Source: Posidonia oceanica (taxonomy: Eukaryota; Streptophyta; Magnoliopsida; Alismatales; Posidoniaceae). Taken from it: DNA of 64,000 nt. The translations under genes and the position numbers were made by a program. The notes under the pieces were generated by a model. That model saw only the letters and a program-made list of their open reading frames with translations, did not search any database and was not told the origin of the DNA. The stretch lies in contig JAZBRS010000026.1 in assembly GCA_037176725.1 (NCBI GenBank), positions 104,329,501 through 104,393,500 of the forward strand, given 5' to 3'. Shown in pieces: positions 57,011 through 64,000 of this stretch. Position 1 is the stretch's first letter. Each line of letters begins with the position of its first letter.

Positions 57011-57899
57011 CAACGAGTCACGATTTTCGGTGTAACCGCCTATTGACACCTCATTTTTTCAATTTTCTTTGCTAATGTCTCTCTCTCTAGTGGCTTCAAA
57101 ATCTTAAAACCTAGAAAAAACCCTAGGTCACTAACACTTTTCTTCTTCTTTCTTTCCCCTTCTTTTTCTTCCTCTTTTCCTTCTTCTTTTCTTCCTTTTT
57201 TCCCTCCATTTTCCCCACAGCCCACCAAATCTAGCCTACAGCACTCTCCCCTTTCCCTCCTTTTTCTCTTTTTTTCTTCTTTTCTGCCGACCCAGCCCAC
57301 TTCACTCCCTTCTTCCTTTTTTTCCTCCTTTCTTTTTCCCAGCCTCACCAGCAGGCCCGACCTTCTTCCTTTTTCTCCTTCTTTTTCCTCTCCTGCTGCT
57401 GCAAAAACCACAGCACCTTCATGGCCTTCACCACCATGCAGAACCTTTCACACCCTCTTCTCCCAGACTAACTACCTATCTCTTCAACACTAACTCTTCC
57501 CCTTCTTTCCCGCTCACCAGCAGCAATCCACAACCAATCCGCAGCCTTCAACCCACTGCGATTTACTTGCAAGACCCATCACCACTTGCACTCAATCTCG
57601 GTGGCCATCACAAACAAAACTCCTCCTCATCCATTTAGCAGAAGGGCGGCAATTCATTTCACATTTCTCACACACTCACACATGCCCTTAGCAGCAACAC
57701 AGCAGCTCCTGCAACCGAACCCAAAAATCCCATTTGCAGCGCACACGACCCACAGCCTCCACCTGACTTCCCCTCCTCTTTCCTCAGACCTTCACCAATC
57801 TAAGGGGGGAGAGAGAGAGAGCAACGGAGAGAGCAACAATCACAAAGAGAAACCCCAAAATTTCAGAGCTAACCCAAACCTACAAATTGGGTTCTGAGT

Positions 57900-58500
57900 G
57901 TGGAAATGGATTTCTGATCACTCCCACACCTCCGCCGGGACACCCATGATTCGCGCCGATTGCCTCGCGCCGTCGTCATCCTCCGCAATGCCGCCCAGAG
58001 CCTCCGCTGGACTGGCAAACCCACCTGAGGTTGACCGGTTGCTCCAAGCTCGCGTGCAGGTAACAGACGTTATTTTCTGATTCCTTGCATGCTTGCGTTG
58101 CTTCCCAGCCTTTTATTTTCGTTTTTCGGGCTCTGGTTTGGTTTTCGAGCTCCGCCATGGCCGTCGTCTTCTCCGGTGCCGGTCTGCTCTCGCCGTTGCA
58201 CGCCGCTGTGCTCTAGGCCTCCCCGACCCTCCGTTGCAACTCGGTCCCGAGCCTCCCGAATGCCGCAGCAGCCTCTAGCACCCGCTCTGTCGCCGGCCTC
58301 CTCTGCAACAGCTCTCAGATGTCGCTAGGCCACTCCGACGAACGCCGCGAGCTACTGGGACCACCGCTGCACTCCGACGTGCCGTCTCCAGCTCCTAGTC
58401 ACCTCACGCCCGCCGGACAGCCGCCGCAGCCACCCTCCTTCTCCAGTGCAGTCGGCAGACGTTGCGGGGCAACTGTAGCACACTTAAGTTTAAAAATTTT
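57900..58500 (+). other. GC-rich block within the solo LTR
   Basis: Frames with CTCCGCC/GCCGTCG words resemble a GC-rich first exon, but no domain is recognisable. The element A LTR has a similar block at 18540-19120. It is probably LTR sequence rather than a gene. Confidence 0.5.
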
Positions 58501-58559
58501 AATTTAATTTTGTTACATGCATTGCAATAAAGCCCTTAAATTTACCTTATTTACTTCAG

Positions 58560-59000
58560 TCCAGTTTGGTTTAGAAATCATTTAATTTTGGTTTTAAATC
58601 ATATTGCATTGCATTAAATGTTTGAATGTTTAATTAATTGCATTTAGGTCCAGTCACATGATATCTTTGATTTAAATGTGATTTAAAACCTTATTACATT
58701 GTAATAAAGTCTTGCATGTTTTAATTATTACATTTTAGTCCAGTTTGATTTCAACTGTGATTTAAAAGTGATTTAAAACTTTATTACATTGTAATAAAGT
58801 CCAGCAAGTTTCAATTATTACATTTCAGTCCAATTTACTTTGAATTGTGATTTAATTGTGACTTTTAAACCTTATTACATTGTAATAAAGTCCAACAAGT
58901 TTACATTATTGCATTTTGGTCTAGTTTGCTTCTAACTCCCATTTAAATGCAAGTTTAAACTTTATTACATTGCAATAAAGTCCTGTGACTTATTATTGCA
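58560..59000. repeat. ATTACATTGTAATAAAGTC-type repeats
   Basis: TTATTACATTGTAATAAAGT recurs about five times at 80-130 base spacing. The core TTATTACATTGTAATAA is nearly palindromic. It belongs to the solo LTR. Confidence 0.8.
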
Positions 59001-60754
59001 TTTAAGCCCAGTTACATACATACATCATTTAAATTGCAATTTTAATCATATTGCATTGCTTTAATTGTCCAGTAGTTTTACAAATTGCATTTCAATCCAT
59101 GTTTTCAAACTGTTGCTTACTTGCATGCTTGTTTAGCTTTGCATTCTAAACCCTACATGTTTTCGAAATTACATATAGGTCCTTATGCCTAGTTTCTTTA
59201 TGCTTGCATCCTGCCTTGCATTTTAAATTCAACAGTTAGGTCTAATTGCATGCTAGTCCTAAAATCTACTGTTGTCTGCTTGCTTGTTACTTTTGCATTG
59301 CATTTAGGCCCCACATGTTTTTAAAACTACATGTAGGTCCTTTTATTGCTTTATTGCATGCCTACCTTTTGTTTAGCATTGCATTTGGCCCCCATTTGGC
59401 CCTATACTCTGCTGCATCTACATCTTTGCATGCATTTATCCTGTTGTATTGTATTTTACCATTTTTTGTATATAAGCCCCTGCATTTACTTTAATTGCAC
59501 TTAGGTCCATACCTTTGCATTTTTACATGCATTGCATCCACATATCATTGCATATTGCACTCTTGCACTTGTTTGAGCACTCTTAGCCTCTTTGCATGTA
59601 GGACACCCTGCATTGTACATACATAGGGGTAATTTGCACTTAGACCCTTACTTAGATCACTTTTTTTGGCCCTTGAGCTATTTGACTTGAAACCTGAATA
59701 ACTTTTGATCGGACCGTTGGATCTTCACGATCTAACTATCTATGTATTCCTGGTTGAATGATCTTTCATTCTAACCAAAGTTATTTCAAATCAGGCCTCA
59801 GTTCTTTAAAATAAGTCCATCTGAATCATTGCACATCACTTAATGCCTGTCACTTGCACTGCATGCCTTGTTTTCACGCCCTGTTTTATCGTGCATGTAG
59901 ATTAGGATTTTCCGCCCTTGTTTTCTTTCCCCTTTACTCGTTTTACACTTGCATCGTGTGGTTTTCACTTGGTTTTCCACCTTGTTTTCCTTCCCCTTTG
60001 CTTGTTTTACACTTGCATCGTGTGGTTTTCTCCTGGTTTTCCGCCCTCGTTTTGTTTCCCCTTTGCTTGTTGCACACTTGCATTGTGTGGTTTTTGCTCA
60101 GCGTTTTGTTTTATCGCCTGCATTTGCATTAGGGCGATGATGTTTACTGTCTGGAGTTCTTACGAACTAGGGCTCGTCCCGTTCGAAACACTGACAGCGC
60201 AGCTGAACACATAGGCTGCACGTTTACTTTTTATTATGCATCACAACACTTAGAGTATACACTTGGGCATGTAATCACAGCATACATGGCATTTAGGCAT
60301 TCAGGCATTCAGGCATGCATTTTAGTAAGCATAGCAAGGCATAGCATTCCTCGTCTCTTGGACGTGCAGTTAGGCAATCATTGCCGATATCCTGTAAATG
60401 CAAGCGAGAATAGTCAAGAAAGACCGATTCCTCGGACGTGTTGGGGGTGCCTAACACCTTCCCCGCATGTAACAGGAGTCCTTACCCTTTCTATGGATCT
60501 GTAATGACCGTTTTGCCCTTGTCCTTGGTACGAGTCATCTTTCTTTGCATAACATTGCATTCATTTGCGTGTTTTCTTGTATTTCCCTGGTTTTCCTCGT
60601 CTTCCGATTTAATAGACTAGGTGGCGACTCCGTTATCTTTATCTTTTTGTCTTCCGGCTTCACAACTTCTTCATGAATACCTCTCCCTATCTGGACCCTC
60701 GTCAGTTTGGATCTCCTTTTAAATAAGGGTGGGATAAGGCACATTCACACTGCC

Positions 60755-60869
60755 AAATAAGCGACTCACGCCAACAGCAACATTGGCCTCCCACCGACGT
60801 CAGGAGGGGTGTCTTGTCAACCTTGAGCCGCAGTCTCGCTATGCTTGACCTTGCTCAGGGAGGGGCATC
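60755..60869 (+). other. Element B pre-LTR segment and polypurine tract
   Basis: The end CTCAGGGAGGGGCATC (60854-60869 region) directly precedes the 3' LTR and matches the element A tract. The segment before it aligns with element A 923-1010 on the opposite strand. Confidence 0.82.
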
Positions 60870-63357
60870 TGTAGACACCCCAATCTGACACCCAGTCAGC
60901 GGATTTCATCTGGAGGAGCGTGCTCGGAAGCGACGGACCCCACCTTTGACCCAAACCTAGCCCAACACCCCAAAACCAACCAAAAACCCTCCAAACTTAC
61001 CCAAAAACCTTTACACCACTAGCCTTCATAGTCCAAAACCCCTTGGTGGCCCGAAAGGCGAGGAAATGGGCCCGGAATCCCCTGCAGCAGGCCCTGTCCA
61101 GGCATTGTCACCTGTCTTAGAAGCGATTGGTTCTGTCACCTCTTATGCCGGCGACGTATGCTGTCTCCGTTCTGAGAGGCAACAGAGCGGTCTCGCGTTT
61201 CCCCTGGGTCAATAGCCACTGCAGGCCGACCTTGCTCGCTCCACGCCTTGGCTAGCTGACCTCTCCTCGAGCTCCGCCGCTTCTCATGGACTGCCTGATC
61301 ACCTGGCTTGCCCCAGGAGTCGGCGCCTCTCCCTGGAGCCACCCGTCCAAGCCCTAGCCACTTGTTTTAAACTCGCCCCATGCGTGCGAACTGCCTGCCA
61401 CCCTGTGCCTTGCTCCTTGACAGGAGGAAGACTTTCGCGACCCCTGCCACCCTACGTCACCTCCTGCCACCCTTCGTCACCTTCGACCTGACGCCCGACC
61501 ACCTCCTGCCACCGTCCTCCTTGTGCAGACTTCACCGAATAAAACCAACATAACCCAACATTATTCGGCCAGACTGAATTCAAAGCAAACCAGCCTCCCT
61601 CGAGCCTTTTCCTCAGCCTCCTCTACATCTTGGAGCACCCAATTTGCATCCCGGAGCTAGCCTGCAACCCGCCGTGCTTCCGCTCCACTGCGCATCACCG
61701 CCGGCCGACCGCCATAGGCCACACCGTAGCACCGCCAACCTCGTGGACACATCCCGCACAATCCCCGGATGTCCACAAGTGCAGCACAGCCCCGCTTAGC
61801 CACTACCATTGCCCTCCGCGTTGCCGTAGCCCAGGCCGACATTACTACCGGCGACCCGCGTTGGGAGGCACAACCGTACCCCTGCATTGGTGAGAAACAA
61901 CTCCTCCTCCTTCCTTGGACCTTTCTCGACCTCCCTCGACCCTCTTCGTGTGCTGTGGTAGCGTCACGCGGCCTACCGACCTTCCCCAAGGCCAGCGGAC
62001 GCATGCGTTGCCGACGAAGAGAGGTGGAGTTAGGGAGAGAGATCCAGATGCCCATTTCTTGTTTTAAATACATATTTGTGTTCCTGGATATGCCATCTAG
62101 CTTTCCCAATCATCACTTGCATGTTTTGCATCGTTGGTGACACAGGATTTGGCGGTGAAGTTCGCTGTGTGGACTGTCAGAACAGTCTCACGTTTTCGTC
62201 TCGCGTTTCTGGCAGTCCCCGGACTGGACTTTGAGATGACATATCTCGTGATCCAGGCCCTCATTTTGTAAAATAATTGCATGATTGTATTCCCTGATAT
62301 GCCATCTAGATCTGTATATATTTGTTTGCGTGTTTTACAATCGTTTGCATAGCTAGATTTGGCGCCGAAGTTCGCTATTTGGACTGTCTGAAGCAACTGG
62401 TGCCGCCTATCGTAGGGGCGACTTGTGCTGTCGCCTCGCATATCGGCGACGCGTGCTGTCGCCGTTCTGAGAAGCGACTATGCCATTGCCGCGCATACCG
62501 GCGATGTGTGCTACCGTCTTGGTGAGAGGCGACCCACGCCAAAGGCCAGATAGTGGACAGAGCCCTCCGTTTGCCACCTTGTGTTTCATTTACTCGACTC
62601 ACTTAGCTTTGGTTTTACTTTTCTGGCTTGTTTATCAGTACATCATGGTTTTAAACTTTAATTAGTCGTTTTGGCATGGTTTTTATTAAGTTTAGCATGT
62701 TTTATGAATACATGTTGCATGCCACCTCCTTGCATTGCATGGCCTTCTCCGACGTTTTAGTTTCTCGCCTGTATCCATTAGAGTGATGATGCTTACTGTT
62801 TGGACTTCTTTAGAACTATGGTACGCCAGATTTAGATACCAATAGCGCCGTTGAACACATAGATCGCATGTTTTGTTTTCCCTCATGCATCATGGCATTA
62901 ATCACACATTTAAGCATATTAAAGCTTTCATAACATGGCATAGCATTCCTCGCCTACGGGCGTACAGTTAATGGCAAGCACTGCTGACATTCTCGCATAT
63001 GTGAGTGAAAAGCCTAGAAAAATTGATTCCGAAAGTATGGGGGTGCCTAACCTCTTCTCCATGCGTAACAGGAGTCTTTACCATTTCTTTGGCCTACAAT
63101 GACCATTATGCCCTTATCCTAAGCACGAGTCATATTTTTTTATAACATTGCACGCATTTGCATGTTTTTCATGTTTTTTTTTGTTTTCCTCGTCTTTTGA
63201 TTTAATAGATTAGGTGGTGATTTCGTTTTTGTCTTATATTTTGTTTCTTTTCGCCGTTTCTCGGTATTTTCGAGTTGAGTGTCCTTCCTCAGATTGCACC
63301 GATGCTGTGGTCGATCACTCTCGGTCCCTCGCCGGTCCGGAAGCCCGCACGATTACA
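60870..63357 (+). repeat. Element B 3' LTR
   Basis: 2488 bp, 68 bp shorter than the 5' copy. It ends CGCACGATTACA and is followed by TACAT. Perfect hairpins GGCGAC/GTCGCC (62417-62435) and CGGCGAC/GTCGCCG (62444-62464) lie in its GC-rich part. Divergence from the 5' LTR is clearly higher than between the element A LTRs. Confidence 0.92.
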
Positions 63358-64000
63358 TACATTATAATCGTATGATAATAATCTAATGATGGTTAATCCT
63401 TCATGTACAACATATTAACATTGAGATGGAGAAAAATTTTGTATTCCATCAACACTCCTTCGTGACAGCAAGATCCTCCTCCACGGACCACAAGATCCTG
63501 CGTGCTTGATGGTGTGATGGCCTTGACATACAAGGTCTCAACTTTTATTCGCTGCGGTCCGATCACAATGCAGTCTCACACACAAGTTCCCTCCTCTCTC
63601 CCTCTAACATTGATGGTGTGATGTTGACCTTATTTGTCTTCTATGTACACGGTCGATTCCTTGATCGATAGATAAGAGTTGACCTGTATTGAGATTTACT
63701 TTTATTTTGTGGGTGGATGGACAAGTGGACGGTTAAGAATTTTTTTATTCTGTGTGTTTCATCCATAGACCTAGAATATTGCATAATATATATCCAACCA
63801 AAAACAATCAAATACAACTGGATCTAGTATAACGCACAAGGGGATCTCCTTGTGTACAATAATGAAAGCTCTCCTGAGCAATTCATGGACCATTTTCCTT
63901 CCCATTCTCCGGTGGTAGGTAGGATTTAAGCTATAAAACAAACAAACGGTGGTAGGTTGGCAAATGGAAAGGTGGTACGTTGACAAAAACATGCAAACCG
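63358..64000. other. Host flank with a segment repeated from 27.3 kb
   Basis: The stretch 63749-63992 shares GTTTCATCCATAGACCTAG, the CCCAT...CTCC...GGTGGTAGGT block and AACGGTGGTAGGTTGGCAAA with 27335-27510. ACCTACC complements are at 63914-63920 and 63951-63957. No gene is visible before the window ends. Confidence 0.6.

Larger units (their letters stand above)
57041..60749 (+). mobile_element. Solo LTR of an element A-like family inside element B
   Basis: The start TATTGACACC aligns with the element A LTR start TGTTGACACC, and the end is GGCACATTCACA. Flanks CCGCC (57036-57040) and CTGCC (60750-60754) form a 5-bp duplication with one change. Sequences on either side rejoin into the conserved pre-polypurine segment found intact in element A around 980-1040. 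The U5 part (60130-60640) aligns with both A and B LTRs. The length of 3.7 kb against 5.7 kb in A indicates a related but different subfamily. Confidence 0.85.
48359..63357 (+). mobile_element. Element B: non-autonomous Tat-type LTR retrotransposon with gag but no pol
   Basis: Two LTRs (48359-50914 and 60870-63357), both starting TGTAGACACCCCAATCTGAC, frame a 9.96 kb interior. This holds a primer site, leader, gag, untranslated repeats, hairpins and a polypurine tract. The interior also contains a foreign 3.7 kb solo LTR. Flanks read CACAT before and TACAT after, a 5-bp duplication with one change. No protease, RT, RNase H or integrase motif is present. Its primer site, polypurine tract and 12-bp hairpin are shared with element A, so it likely depended on a related autonomous element. 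Confidence 0.9.

Noticed and set aside
57041..63357. One single 6.3 kb LTR ending element B
   Set aside because: The interior rejoins across 57041-60749 with a CCGCC/CTGCC duplication, and a polypurine tract precedes 60870, so these are two separate LTRs.

Overview
The window is nuclear DNA of a flowering plant, most likely a monocot. It is a gene-poor, transposon-rich stretch with GT/AG introns, nested LTR retrotransposons, CACTA and PIF-type DNA transposons, and one intact host gene whose second exon is very GC-rich. I found no bacterial, organellar, rRNA, tRNA or CRISPR signal.

Layout. (1) Positions 1-21827 hold a minus-strand Ty3/Gypsy element of the Tat/Ogre type (element A). It has a 5.69 kb 5' LTR at 16137-21827, a primer binding site at 16115-16132, a decayed gag-pol (gag, protease, RT, two RNase H domains, integrase) from about 14.8 kb down to 6.03 kb, an intact 400-codon extra ORF (3451-4653) of the DUF7745/plant-mobile-domain kind, a hairpin-rich repeat region (1444-3071), a polypurine tract, and a 3' LTR cut by the window start. 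(2) Positions 21828-28345 are host sequence: a two-exon BAHD acyltransferase gene (23182-24613), a PIF/Tourist-like element with TAA target duplications and an apparently captured first exon (25710-26720), and a stretch with five ACCTACC motifs (27462-27901). (3) Positions 28346-47993 are a transposon nest. A probable outer CACTA-like element (28800-47993) contains a second CACTA element (29517-44286, TSD TAA). The inner one carries captured pieces of VPS26 (one exon) and of the retinoblastoma-related gene RBR (seven exons). It is broken by an Athila-like element (31690-37546, TSD TTTTA) and by a solo LTR (37718-41166, TSD GTTGT). A second solo LTR of that family (44409-47350, TSD TATCC) sits in the outer element. 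(4) Positions 48359-63357 are a plus-strand Tat-type element (element B) with gag but no pol. Its 3' region holds a 3.7 kb solo LTR of an element A-like family (57041-60749). (5) Positions 63358-64000 are host flank whose last part repeats the 27.3-27.5 kb sequence.

How the parts relate. A and B share primer site, polypurine tract, LTR terminal sequence and a 12-bp hairpin near the 3' end. B has no pol, so it looks like a non-autonomous relative that an A-like element could have mobilised. The strongest unexplained signal is an array of short hairpins in the 3' part of element A. Arm sequences change from unit to unit but pairing is kept, including one compensatory pair and one G-U intermediate on the element's RNA strand. 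Other hairpins occur in B and in the solo LTR family. Many gag-pol interruptions are TAG codons consistent with CAG to TAG change, the pattern expected from C deamination in a CHG methylation context, while the extra ORF of A keeps its CAG codons.
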